64,000 nucleotides of DNA from Mycobacterium sp. IS-1742 (GTDB taxonomy: Bacteria; Actinomycetota; Actinomycetes; Mycobacteriales; Mycobacteriaceae): assembly GCF_001500125.1 (NCBI RefSeq), contig NZ_LQIV01000012.1, positions 62,001-126,000 on the forward strand, given 5' to 3'. Under the pieces are notes generated by a model. The model searched no databases. It was not told the DNA's origin and saw only the letters and a program-made list of their open reading frames with translations. Positions 38,235 through 46,856 of the stretch are shown in pieces; positions within the stretch are counted from its first letter, which is position 1; each line of letters begins with the position of its first letter. The translations under genes and the position numbers were made by a program.

Positions 38235-39296
38235 TTGACGACAATGGGACTTCAGGAACTCTGGTTCATCCTCCTGGCGGTGCTGTTCCTCGGCTTCTTC
38301 GTCCTGGAGGGCTTCGACTTCGGCGTCGGGATGCTGATGGGCTTCTTCGGCCGCGCCGCCCGCGACCGCGGACCCGAGGCCGTCGAGGTGCACCGGCGCA
38401 CCGCCCTCAACACCATCGGCCCGGTGTGGGACGGCAACGAGGTGTGGCTCATCACCGCGGGCGGGGCGATGTTCGCCGCGTTCCCCGACATGTACGCCAC
38501 CATGTTCTCCGGGCTGTACCTGCCGCTGCTGGTCATCCTGTTCGCGATGATCCTGCGGGTGGTGGCGATCGAATGGCGCGGCAAGATCGACGATCCGGAC
38601 TGGCGCCGCTGGGCCGACATCGGTATCGCCACGGGTTCGTGGCTACCCGCGGTGCTGTGGGGCGTGGCGTTCGCCGCGCTGGTGCGCGGCCTGCCCGTCG
38701 ACGCCGACAAGCAGGTCCACTTGTCCATCGGCGACCTGCTCAACGCCTACACCCTCCTCGGCGGGTCGGCCACCTGCGGGTTGTTCCTCCTGCACGGTGC
38801 GGTGTTCACCGCGCTGAAAACCGAAGGCGCCGTGCGGGATGACGCGCTGCGATTCGCCGGCGCGCTGGCACTGCCGGTCACCGTGCTGGTCGCCGGGTTC
38901 GGTCTGTGGACGCAGCTGTCCTACGGTAAGAGCTGGACGTGGTGGGTGCTCGCCGTCGCCGTCGTCGCGCAACTGGCCGCGGTGATCCGCGTCTGGAGCC
39001 GCAGCGGGGAGGGCTGGGCGTTCACCTACACCGCGGTGGTGGTGGCGGCCGTCGTCGTGCTGCTGTTCGGTTCGCTCTATCCCCAGCTGATTCCCTCGAC
39101 GCTCGACCCCGCCTGGAGTCTGACCATCGACAACGCGTCCTCGTCGCCGTACACGTTGAAGATCATGAGCTGGGCGGCGCTCATCTTCGCTCCCCTTGTG
39201 GTCGCGTACCAGGCGTGGACGTACTGGGTGTTCAGCAAGCGGATCTCCGCCGAACGCATCCCCGAACCGATCGGCCTGCGGAGGCGGTCGAGCTGA
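38235..39296 (+). CDS. cydB: Cytochrome bd quinol oxidase subunit II
   Basis: A 353-residue subunit with about nine transmembrane helices, starting LQELWFILLAVLFLGFFVLEGFDFGVGML. GPVWDGNEVWL is the conserved CydB signature. It forms the heterodimer with CydA and stabilises heme binding. It starts 5 bp after the cydA stop. Confidence 0.96.
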   Translation: MTTMGLQELWFILLAVLFLGFFVLEGFDFGVGMLMGFFGRAARDRGPEAVEVHRRTALNTIGPVWDGNEVWLITAGGAMFAAFPDMYATMFSGLYLPLLVILFAMILRVVAIEWRGKIDDPDWRRWADIGIATGSWLPAVLWGVAFAALVRGLPVDADKQVHLSIGDLLNAYTLLGGSATCGLFLLHGAVFTALKTEGAVRDDALRFAGALALPVTVLVAGFGLWTQLSYGKSWTWWVLAVAVVAQLAAVIRVWSRSGEGWAFTYTAVVVAAVVVLLFGSLYPQLIPSTLDPAWSLTIDNASSSPYTLKIMSWAALIFAPLVVAYQAWTYWVFSKRISAERIPEPIGLRRRSS

Positions 39297-39319
39297 ACCT
39301 CTGGCGCAGTTCACCGGCG

Positions 39320-40885
39320 ATGCGGCGCTTCCTGGCCGCATCGGTGATCTGCGGTGTGGTGATCAGCGCCACCACCATCGCCACGGCGGTCGTGCTGGCC
39401 CGCGTGGTGGCCGGGGTCATCACCGACCCGGGCTCGCGGACCCTGTCGGCGTGGTCACCCATGCTGGTGCTGCTCGCCGGACTGTGGACGGTGCGGTTCC
39501 TGGCCCAATGGCTGCAGGGCCGGTTGTCGCAACGGGGCGCCACGGCGGTGATCGCCGACCTGTCCGCACAGGTGCTCAACACCGTGACCACGCTGCCGCC
39601 GCGGCAGCTGGCCGCGGTGCGCGACGATGCGGCCACCGTGGTCAGCCGCGGTCTCGACGGTTTGCGGCCGTTCTTCACCGGATACCTGCCCGCCGTCTTC
39701 CTCGCCGGGATCCTCACGCCGGCAGCGGTGTTCGCGATCCTGGTCGTCGACTGGCGTTCGGCGGTCATCGTGCTCATCGCGTTGCCGCTGATCCCGATCT
39801 TCATGATCCTGATCGGGCTGGTGACCCGTGACCGGTCGGCGGCCGCGCTAGCGGCGATGACGACGCTGCAGTCCCGGCTGCTCGACCTCGTCGCCGGCAT
39901 CCCCACCCTGGCCGCGCTCGGCCGCGCGGGCGGATCCGCGCAGCGCATCGCCGAACTGTCCGCCGCCCACCGCCGCTCGGCGATGGCGACGCTGCGGGTG
40001 GCGTTCCTGTCCGCCCTCGTCCTCGAACTGCTGGCGACGCTCGGCGTTGCGCTGGTCGCGGTGAGCGTCGGGCTGCGATTGGTGTTCGGCGACATGACGC
40101 TCTTCGCCGGCCTGGCCGCCCTGCTGCTCGCCCCCGAGGTGTTCTGGCCACTGCGCCGCGTCGGTGTCGAGTTCCACGCCGCCCAGGACGGAAAGACCGC
40201 CGCCGAGCGGGCATTCACGCTGATCGACTCGGGCACCGCGACGTCGTCGGGCACCGAGACCGTGACGGGACGCGGTGCCGTGATCCACGTGGACGGCTTG
40301 CCGTCCGACCTGCTGCCCGGACGGGTGACGGTGCTGACCGGCCCGAACGGCTGCGGCAAGTCCACGACCCTGCAGGCCATCCTCGGGCTCGGCCCGCCGC
40401 TGTCCGGCCGGGTGACCGTCGCCGGTGTCGACGTCGCCGAACTCGACCTGCCCGCGTGGTGGAGGCAGATCGCCTGGCTGCCGCACCGGCCGGTGCTCAT
40501 CCCCGGCACCGTCCGCGACAACCTCGACCTGTTCGGACCCCTGACCGACGTCGAGAGTGCCTGCCGGGACAGCGGATTCGACGAGGTTCTGGCTGGGCTG
40601 CCCGATGGCCTCGACACCGTGCTGGGCCGCGACGGGGTCGGCCTGTCGCTCGGTCAACGCCAGCGGCTGGGCCTGGCGAGGGTCTTCGGCTCCGACGCCG
40701 CGGTGCTGCTGCTCGACGAGCCGACCGCCCACCTCGACGCGGCGCTGGAAGCCCGGGTCCTCGCGGCGATCGCGGCGCGGGCGCGGGCCGGCGCAACGGT
40801 TCTGGTGGTCGGACACCGAGACAGCGTGCTGGCCGTCGGTGACCAGGTCGTCAGGATGGGAGGCGAGGTCCTTGTCGACCACTGA
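39320..40885 (+). CDS. cydD: Heterodimeric ABC exporter subunit CydD
   Basis: 521 residues. An N-terminal six-helix exporter domain is followed by an ATPase domain with Walker A GPNGCGKST (about residue 342), signature LSLGQRQRLGLARV and Walker B VLLLDEPTAHLD. With CydC it exports thiols or heme-related compounds needed to assemble cytochrome bd. I chose ATG 39320 (24 bp after the cydB stop); a non-ATG start slightly upstream is possible. The nucleotide-binding domain looks intact. Confidence 0.9.
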   Translation: MRRFLAASVICGVVISATTIATAVVLARVVAGVITDPGSRTLSAWSPMLVLLAGLWTVRFLAQWLQGRLSQRGATAVIADLSAQVLNTVTTLPPRQLAAVRDDAATVVSRGLDGLRPFFTGYLPAVFLAGILTPAAVFAILVVDWRSAVIVLIALPLIPIFMILIGLVTRDRSAAALAAMTTLQSRLLDLVAGIPTLAALGRAGGSAQRIAELSAAHRRSAMATLRVAFLSALVLELLATLGVALVAVSVGLRLVFGDMTLFAGLAALLLAPEVFWPLRRVGVEFHAAQDGKTAAERAFTLIDSGTATSSGTETVTGRGAVIHVDGLPSDLLPGRVTVLTGPNGCGKSTTLQAILGLGPPLSGRVTVAGVDVAELDLPAWWRQIAWLPHRPVLIPGTVRDNLDLFGPLTDVESACRDSGFDEVLAGLPDGLDTVLGRDGVGLSLGQRQRLGLARVFGSDAAVLLLDEPTAHLDAALEARVLAAIAARARAGATVLVVGHRDSVLAVGDQVVRMGGEVLVDH

Positions 40886-42392
40886 CCCCCTGCTGCGCGT
40901 GGCCGTGGACCTGCTGCGCCCCCGCCTCGGACGGCTGATGCTCGCGATCGGCCTGGGCGTGCTGTCGCTGGGCAGCGCCCTGGCCCTGGCCGCCATCGCC
41001 GCGTGGCTGATCACCCGGGCCTGGCAGATGCCGCCGGTCCTCGATCTGAGCGTCGCCGCCGTCGCGGTGCGGGCGCTGGGCATCTCGCGCGGTCTCCTCG
41101 GCTACTGCCAGCGACTCGCCGTCCACGACACCGCGTTGCGCGCGGCAGGTCAGGCCAGGACGGGGCTGTACCGCACGCTCGCCGCGGCGCCGCAGGAGGT
41201 CGCGATGCGGCTGCCGGGCGGTCAACTGGTCGCCCGCATCGGCGCGTCGGTCGACGATCTCGCCGACGTGCTCGTGCGGGCGGTGGTGCCGATCGCGGTG
41301 GCCGCGGTGCTGTCGCTCGCCGCGGTCGGCGTGCTGGCTGTTATCTCGCCGGGGTCCGCGGCACTGCTGGCGGCCTGCCTGCTCGTCGCGGGCGTCGCCG
41401 CACCGGCGCTGTCCGCACGCGCGGTCGCGTCGGCCGAGAACGCCGCGGTGACCCATCATGCGGATCGCGACGTCGCCGCGCTGCTCGCCCTCGACCACGC
41501 CGCCGAGCTGCGGGTCTGCGGCCGACTGGCCGGAGTGGTCGCCGAAGCTCAACGCCGTCAACACGATTGGGGTGAGGCCGCCGACCGTGCCGCGGCGCCC
41601 GCGGCGCTGGCCGCCGCCGTCCCCGGTGCCGCGATGGGCGTCAGCGTGCTCGGCGCCGCCGCCGCGGGTATCGCACTCGCCGGATCGGTGGCACCGACGA
41701 CGGTGGCGATTCTCATGCTGCTTCCGCTGTCCGCGTTCGAGGCGACCACGGCGCTGCCCGCCGCGGCGGTGCAACTGACCCGCTCGCGCATCGCCGCCCG
41801 GCGGCTGTCCGAACTGACCGACCCCGCGCCCGCCGACCGTCGACGCCCCGTGGTGCCGCCCATCCCCCTGCACAGGGGCGACCGCGTGGCCGTCACCGGA
41901 CCGAGCGGTTCGGGGAAGACCACGCTGTTGATGGCGATGGCCGAGCAGCCCGACGACTTCACCGGTGCCCGCGCGTTTTTCGCCGAGGACGCGCACCTGT
42001 TCAGCACCACCGTGCGGGACAATCTGCTGGTCGCACGCGGGGACGCCACCGACGCGGACCTGCGGTCCGCGCTCGCGAAGGTCGGCCTGCTGCCGTGGCT
42101 CGACGACCTGCCCGACGGGTTGTCCACCGTGCTGGTCGGCGGCGCCGCCGCGGTCTCCGCCGGCCAGCGCCGTCGCCTGCTGCTCGCACGCGCACTCGTC
42201 TCGTCGTTCCCCGTCGTGCTGCTCGACGAGCCGACCGAACACCTCGATGCGGACGACGCCACACGACTGCTCACCGAACTACTCACTCCCGGTGCGCTTT
42301 TCCCGGCCGACCGCACCGTCGTCGTGGCCACCCACCACCTACCCGACGACGACCTGCCCTGTCTACGCCTGAATCTGGCCGTCAGCGGGTAA
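40872..42392 (+). CDS. cydC: Heterodimeric ABC exporter subunit CydC
   Basis: 506 residues from TTG 40872, supported by GGGAGG about 8 bp upstream; it overlaps the cydD end by 14 bp. Six helices come first, then an ATPase domain with Walker A GPSGSGKTT, signature VSAGQRRRLLLARAL and Walker B VVLLDEPTEHLD. The region between Walker A and the D-loop is shorter than in CydD, with an abbreviated Q-loop region (DDFTGARAFFAEDAHLFSTTV), suggesting unequal ATP sites as in many heterodimeric exporters. Confidence 0.88.
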   Translation: MSTTDPLLRVAVDLLRPRLGRLMLAIGLGVLSLGSALALAAIAAWLITRAWQMPPVLDLSVAAVAVRALGISRGLLGYCQRLAVHDTALRAAGQARTGLYRTLAAAPQEVAMRLPGGQLVARIGASVDDLADVLVRAVVPIAVAAVLSLAAVGVLAVISPGSAALLAACLLVAGVAAPALSARAVASAENAAVTHHADRDVAALLALDHAAELRVCGRLAGVVAEAQRRQHDWGEAADRAAAPAALAAAVPGAAMGVSVLGAAAAGIALAGSVAPTTVAILMLLPLSAFEATTALPAAAVQLTRSRIAARRLSELTDPAPADRRRPVVPPIPLHRGDRVAVTGPSGSGKTTLLMAMAEQPDDFTGARAFFAEDAHLFSTTVRDNLLVARGDATDADLRSALAKVGLLPWLDDLPDGLSTVLVGGAAAVSAGQRRRLLLARALVSSFPVVLLDEPTEHLDADDATRLLTELLTPGALFPADRTVVVATHHLPDDDLPCLRLNLAVSG

Positions 42393-42403
42393 CGTCAGCA
42401 CAC

Positions 42404-43030
42404 ATGACCGAGTCGGACAAGCCCGAACAGTCGCCGTCGGCACCGCCGCCGCCACCCCAACCTGATCCGGCACAGCAACAGGGCTACCCACCGCAACAGG
42501 GGTATCCGCAACAGGGGTATCCGCAACAGCAGCAGCCATACCCGCCGCAACAGCCGTACCAGTACGGCGCCTACCCCGGCGGCTATCCCCCACCGCCGCA
42601 GGGCTCCTACGGGGGCGGCTACCCGGGGGGTTACCCGGGCGGGTACCCGACGCAGACCGCACCGAAGAACGGCCTCGGCATCGCCTCCTTGATCGTCGCG
42701 ATCGTCGGCCTGCTCTCGGTCTACGGCGGGATCCTGCTCGGGGTCGTCGCGGTGATCCTCGGTGTCCTCGGCCGCGGCCGGGCCAAGCGGGGTGAGGCGA
42801 CCAACGGCGGTGTGGCGATGGCCGGCATCGTCCTGGGCGCCCTGGCTGTCGTGGTGTCGATCGCCGCGATCGCGATGACGGTCATGTTCGCCAGGGAGGT
42901 CGGCGCGGGCGATCTGTTCGAGTGCCTGCAGCAGGCCGGCAACGACGTCGATGCGCAGCAGGAGTGCCAGGATCAGTTCCAGCGCAACATCGAAGACCAG
43001 TTCAGCGTCACGCTGACGCCCTCGCGTTAG
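42404..43030 (+). CDS. Pro/Gly/Gln-rich DUF4190 membrane protein
   Basis: 208 residues. An N-terminal low-complexity tail of about 85 residues is built from QQGYP and PGGYP repeats. Two to three transmembrane helices follow (ASLIVAIVGLLSVYGGILLGVVAVILGVLG and AMAGIVLGALAVVVSIAAIAMTVMFA), then a short extracellular Cys-containing tail. This layout is typical of actinobacterial DUF4190 proteins of unknown role. It lies 12 bp after cydC and overlaps the convergent thioesterase gene by 4 bp. Confidence 0.8.
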   Translation: MTESDKPEQSPSAPPPPPQPDPAQQQGYPPQQGYPQQGYPQQQQPYPPQQPYQYGAYPGGYPPPPQGSYGGGYPGGYPGGYPTQTAPKNGLGIASLIVAIVGLLSVYGGILLGVVAVILGVLGRGRAKRGEATNGGVAMAGIVLGALAVVVSIAAIAMTVMFAREVGAGDLFECLQQAGNDVDAQQECQDQFQRNIEDQFSVTLTPSR

Positions 43031-43890
43031 CGGCCGGGGAAGTACTTCACGACCGCGTCCGACGCGACTGTCGCCAGCAGCGCGCCGGACCGGTCGAAGA
43101 AGTGACCGGTGCCCAGGCCGCGTGATTCGGCGGCCGCCGGCGACGACGTCGAGTAGAGCACCCACTCGTCGAACCGCACCTGCCGGTGGAACCACACCGA
43201 GTGGTTAATCGTCACGGCGAAGATGCGGTCGAATCCCCACGACAGGCCGTGGGTGGTGATGATCGAGTCCAGCACGGTGGTGTCCGACGAGTAGACCAGC
43301 GCCGCGGTGTGCAACACCGGATCCTCGGGCATGGCGCCTTCGGTCTTGAGCCATACCCGGTTGTGGTCGAGGCGCTCCCCCTTGTCACGCATCACCCACG
43401 CCGGATCGTTGGTGTAGCGCCACTCGATCGGCCGCAGTGCGTCGACGAAGTGCGGCACGGTCTCCTCGTAGCCGCGCAGCAGTTCCCCGATCTTCGGCAG
43501 CTCGTCGGGTGCCGGGACCTCGGGCGCGGCGACGCCGTGTTCGAGGCCGCGCCCGCCGTTCATGTACGACACCATCGCCGTGGTCAACAGGTCGTCACCC
43601 TGGCACACGTCGACCCGGCGGTTGGCGAACCGTCGTTCGTCGCGCAACCGCGTCACCCGGAACTCGAGGTCCCTGGCCGGGTCGCCGCCGGCGATGAAAT
43701 GCACCGACAGCGCGCTGGGCGAGATCCGGTGGTCGACCGTGCGGCTGGAGGCCACGAACGCCTGGGCCATCATCTGCCCGCCGAACGTGCGGACCGGATT
43801 TCTGCTCGGATGCGATCCGAGGAAGGTGTCGTCGTCGAGGCGTCGGAGGTCGAGAACCGCCAGCAGCTCTGCGAAATCCGCTGCCGACAA
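43027..43890 (-). CDS. tesB: Acyl-CoA thioesterase II
   Basis: A 287-residue double-hotdog thioesterase. Typical segments are FLGSHPSRNPVRTFGGQMMAQAFVASSRTV, PSALSVHFIAGGDP and TTHGLSWGFDRIFAVTINHSVWFHR, which supply the Asp/Thr/Gln catalytic set. It hydrolyses fatty acyl-CoA to free acid and CoA in the cytosol. Upstream is pyk (11-bp gap), same strand. Confidence 0.9.
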   Translation of the reverse strand: MSAADFAELLAVLDLRRLDDDTFLGSHPSRNPVRTFGGQMMAQAFVASSRTVDHRISPSALSVHFIAGGDPARDLEFRVTRLRDERRFANRRVDVCQGDDLLTTAMVSYMNGGRGLEHGVAAPEVPAPDELPKIGELLRGYEETVPHFVDALRPIEWRYTNDPAWVMRDKGERLDHNRVWLKTEGAMPEDPVLHTAALVYSSDTTVLDSIITTHGLSWGFDRIFAVTINHSVWFHRQVRFDEWVLYSTSSPAAAESRGLGTGHFFDRSGALLATVASDAVVKYFPGR

Positions 43891-43901
43891 GATCGCCCCC
43901 T

Positions 43902-45320
43902 CTAGACGTCGTCCTCCCCGATCCGGTGCACGTGGATCAGATTCGTGGAGCCTACTGTGCCCGGCGGCGCGCCCGCGACGATGACCACCAGATCACCGCG
44001 CTTGTAGCGGCCGAGTTCGAGCAGCGACTTGTCGACCTGACGGATCATGCCGTCGGTGGTGCCGATCTGCGGCACGATGAACGTCTCGGTGCCCCACGTC
44101 AGCGCCAACTGGCTACGCACCTCGGGCAGCGCGGTGAAGGCGAGCACCGGCAGCGGCGTGTGCAGCCGGGCGAGGCGCCGAACCGTGTCGCCGGACTGGG
44201 TGAACGCGACCAGCGCCTTGGCGTCCAACCGCTCCCCGATGTCGCGGGCGGCGTAGGAGATCACGCCGCGCTTCGTGCGCGGCACATGGGTCAGGGGCGG
44301 GACGACGACGGAGTTCTCCTCGACCGCGGTGATGATGCGCGCCATGGTGCGCACGGCCTCGAGCGGGTACTTGCCGACCGAGGTCTCACCCGAGAGCATG
44401 ACCGCGTCGGCGCCGTCGAGCACCGCATTCGCGACGTCGGAGGCCTCGGCGCGGGTGGGCCGGGAGTTCTCGATCATCGACTCCAGCATCTGGGTGGCGA
44501 CGATGACCGGCTTCGCGTTCTCGCGCGCCATCTGGATGGCGCGCTTCTGGACCAGCGGGACCTCCTCGAGCGGGAGTTCGACGCCCAGATCGCCGCGGGC
44601 GACCATGATCGCGTCGAACGCCAGCACGATCGCCTCGAGGTTGTCGATCGCCTCGGGCTTCTCGAGTTTGGCGATCACCGGGACTCGCCGTCCGACGCGG
44701 TCCATCACCTCGTGCACGAGTTCGACGTCGGCGGGGGAACGCACGAACGACAGCGCGACCAGGTCGACCCCGAGCCGCACCGCGAACTCGAGGTCCTCGA
44801 TGTCCTTCTCCGACAGCGCAGGCGCCGAGACGTTCATCCCCGGTAGCGACATGCCCTTGTTGTTGCTGACCCGCCCGCCTTCGGTGACCTCGCAGACGAC
44901 GTCGTTGCCCTCGATGGCGTTGACCACCAGCGCGACGTTGCCGTCGTCGACCAGCACCCGGTCGCCGGGGGTGGCGTCCTCGGCCAACCGCTTGTAGGTC
45001 GTCGACACGCGGTCGTGGGTGCCGTCGATGTCGTCGACGGTGATCCGGACGGTCTGACCCTCTTTCCACTCGGTCGGCCCGTCGGCGAACCGGCCGAGCC
45101 GGATCTTCGGGCCCTGCAGGTCGGCGAGGATGCCGACGGCGCGGCCGGTGTGGTCGGAGGCCGCGCGGACCCGCTTGTAGTTGGCTTCGTGATCGGGGTA
45201 GTCGCCGTGGCTGAAGTTGAGCCGCGCGACATCCATCCCGGCCTCGACGAGCTTTCGGACGGCGTCGTCGGAGGCCGTGGCCGGGCCGAGGGTACAGACG
45301 ATCTTCCCGCGTCTATTCAC
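43902..45320 (-). CDS. pyk: Pyruvate kinase
   Basis: 472 residues, normal length. N-terminal KIVCTLGPATAS and MDVARLNFSHG provide substrate-binding residues; the active-site region has IAKLEKPEAIDNL and VARGDLGVELPLEEVP, followed by QMLESMIENSRPTRAEASDVANAVLDG. It converts phosphoenolpyruvate and ADP to pyruvate and ATP, the last step of glycolysis. It precedes tesB in the direction of transcription. Confidence 0.97.
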   Translation of the reverse strand: MNRRGKIVCTLGPATASDDAVRKLVEAGMDVARLNFSHGDYPDHEANYKRVRAASDHTGRAVGILADLQGPKIRLGRFADGPTEWKEGQTVRITVDDIDGTHDRVSTTYKRLAEDATPGDRVLVDDGNVALVVNAIEGNDVVCEVTEGGRVSNNKGMSLPGMNVSAPALSEKDIEDLEFAVRLGVDLVALSFVRSPADVELVHEVMDRVGRRVPVIAKLEKPEAIDNLEAIVLAFDAIMVARGDLGVELPLEEVPLVQKRAIQMARENAKPVIVATQMLESMIENSRPTRAEASDVANAVLDGADAVMLSGETSVGKYPLEAVRTMARIITAVEENSVVVPPLTHVPRTKRGVISYAARDIGERLDAKALVAFTQSGDTVRRLARLHTPLPVLAFTALPEVRSQLALTWGTETFIVPQIGTTDGMIRQVDKSLLELGRYKRGDLVVIVAGAPPGTVGSTNLIHVHRIGEDDV

Positions 45321-45347
45321 GTTGACTCATCGTAGTCGTTGATCGAT

Positions 45348-46856
45348 TCAGACGACGGCCAGCGGTAGCGCGCCTGGTCGCACCGGTGCCGGGAGGTCGG
45401 ACTCGCCCATCAGGTAGGTGTCGACGGCATGGGCGGCGCTGCGCCCTTCGGCGATCGCCCACACGATCAACGACGCACCGCGGTGGGCGTCACCACAGAC
45501 GAACACCCCCGGCGCGTCGGTCTGCCAGTCGCTGCCGCAGGCCAGCGCACCGCGGTTGTTCAGGCGCAGCCCGAGCCCGTCGAGCAGCGGCATGTGCTCG
45601 ACGCCGTCGAATCCGATGGCGAGCAGCGCCATGTCGCACGGGATCTCCAGCGTGTCGCCGACCGGCACGATCCGCCTGCGGCCCTGGGCGTCGCGTTCCA
45701 CCTTCACCTCGGCGATCTCCATGCCCCGCACGTGCCCGCGCTCGTCACCGAGGAAGCGCTGCACGGCGACCTGGTAGCGACGCTGCCCGCCCTCGGCGTG
45801 GGCCGGGGACAGCCGCGTCCGCAGCACCAGCGGCCACGTCGGCCACGGGGTACGGGTGTCGTCCCGGGTCTCCGGCGGTTCCGGGTTGTAGTCGAGCTGG
45901 GTGACCGACCTGGCGCCCTGGCGGTGCGCGGTGCCGAGACAGTCCGCGCCGGTGTCCCCGCCGCCGATGATCACGACGTGCTTGTCGCGGGCCGACAGCG
46001 GCGACGGGCCGTCACCCTCGCATTCCTTGTTGGCGGGCACCAGGTGCTCCATCGCCAGGTGCACGCCGTCGAGGTCCCGGCCCTCGACCGCGTTGTCCCG
46101 GGCGCGCAGCGCACCGACGGCCAGGACCACCGCATCGTGGCGTTCGCGCAGCTGTTCCACGGTCAGGTCGACCCCCACCTCACAGTCGGTGACGAACCGC
46201 GTGCCCTCCGCGCGCATCTGCGCCAGCCGCTGGTCGAGCGTCCGCTTCTCCAGCTTGTACTCGGGAATGCCGTAGCGCATCAGTCCACCGATCCGGTCGT
46301 CGCGCTCGAAGACCGTGACATCGTGGCCGGCCCGGGTGAGCTGTTGCGCCGCAGCGAGACCCGCGGGCCCGGACCCCACGACGGCGATGCGCTTACCGGT
46401 GCGGATCGACGCCGGTTGCGGATCGACGAGGCCCTGCGCCCACGCCTGATCGGCGATGGTGTTCTCGATGCGTTTGATGGTGACGCTGCCGCCGGTGTGG
46501 TCCTCGCTGATCGAGAGGACACAGGCCGCCTCACACGGCGCCGGGCACAGCCGCCCGGTGAACTCCGGGAAGTTGTTCGTGGCGTGCAGGCGTTCGCTGG
46601 CGGCGTCCCAGCGTCCTCGCCGCACCAGGTCGTTCCACTCGGGGATCAGGTTCCCCAGCGGGCACCCGGCAGAACCGGAGTGGCAGAACGGGATTCCGCA
46701 GTCCATGCAGCGGCGCGCCTGCTGGGACACCTCGTCGGCGCGCTCAGGCAGGCTCTGCCGTTCGTACACCTCGCGCCAGTCGCCGACGCGCTCGTCGACG
46801 GGCCGCTTGGCGGCCTCGACCTTGGGCACCTTGAGGAATCCGGTGGGATCAGCCAC
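45348..46856 (-). CDS. gltD: Glutamate synthase small subunit
   Basis: A 502-residue FAD/Fe-S protein. N-terminal cysteines for two 4Fe-4S clusters are visible ([16 protein letters not shown] and [11 protein letters not shown]), then the FAD fold [15 protein letters not shown] and NADPH fold [14 protein letters not shown]. It feeds electrons from NADPH to GltB to make glutamate from glutamine and 2-oxoglutarate. It overlaps gltB by 8 bp. Confidence 0.96.
   Translation of the reverse strand: MADPTGFLKVPKVEAAKRPVDERVGDWREVYERQSLPERADEVSQQARRCMDCGIPFCHSGSAGCPLGNLIPEWNDLVRRGRWDAASERLHATNNFPEFTGRLCPAPCEAACVLSISEDHTGGSVTIKRIENTIADQAWAQGLVDPQPASIRTGKRIAVVGSGPAGLAAAQQLTRAGHDVTVFERDDRIGGLMRYGIPEYKLEKRTLDQRLAQMRAEGTRFVTDCEVGVDLTVEQLRERHDAVVLAVGALRARDNAVEGRDLDGVHLAMEHLVPANKECEGDGPSPLSARDKHVVIIGGGDTGADCLGTAHRQGARSVTQLDYNPEPPETRDDTRTPWPTWPLVLRTRLSPAHAEGGQRRYQVAVQRFLGDERGHVRGMEIAEVKVERDAQGRRRIVPVGDTLEIPCDMALLAIGFDGVEHMPLLDGLGLRLNNRGALACGSDWQTDAPGVFVCGDAHRGASLIVWAIAEGRSAAHAVDTYLMGESDLPAPVRPGALPLAVV

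Noticed and set aside
39320..42392. cydD and cydC as one fused gene
   Set aside because: The two frames differ and a stop codon ends cydD at 40885; they are separate overlapping genes, each with its own Walker motifs.
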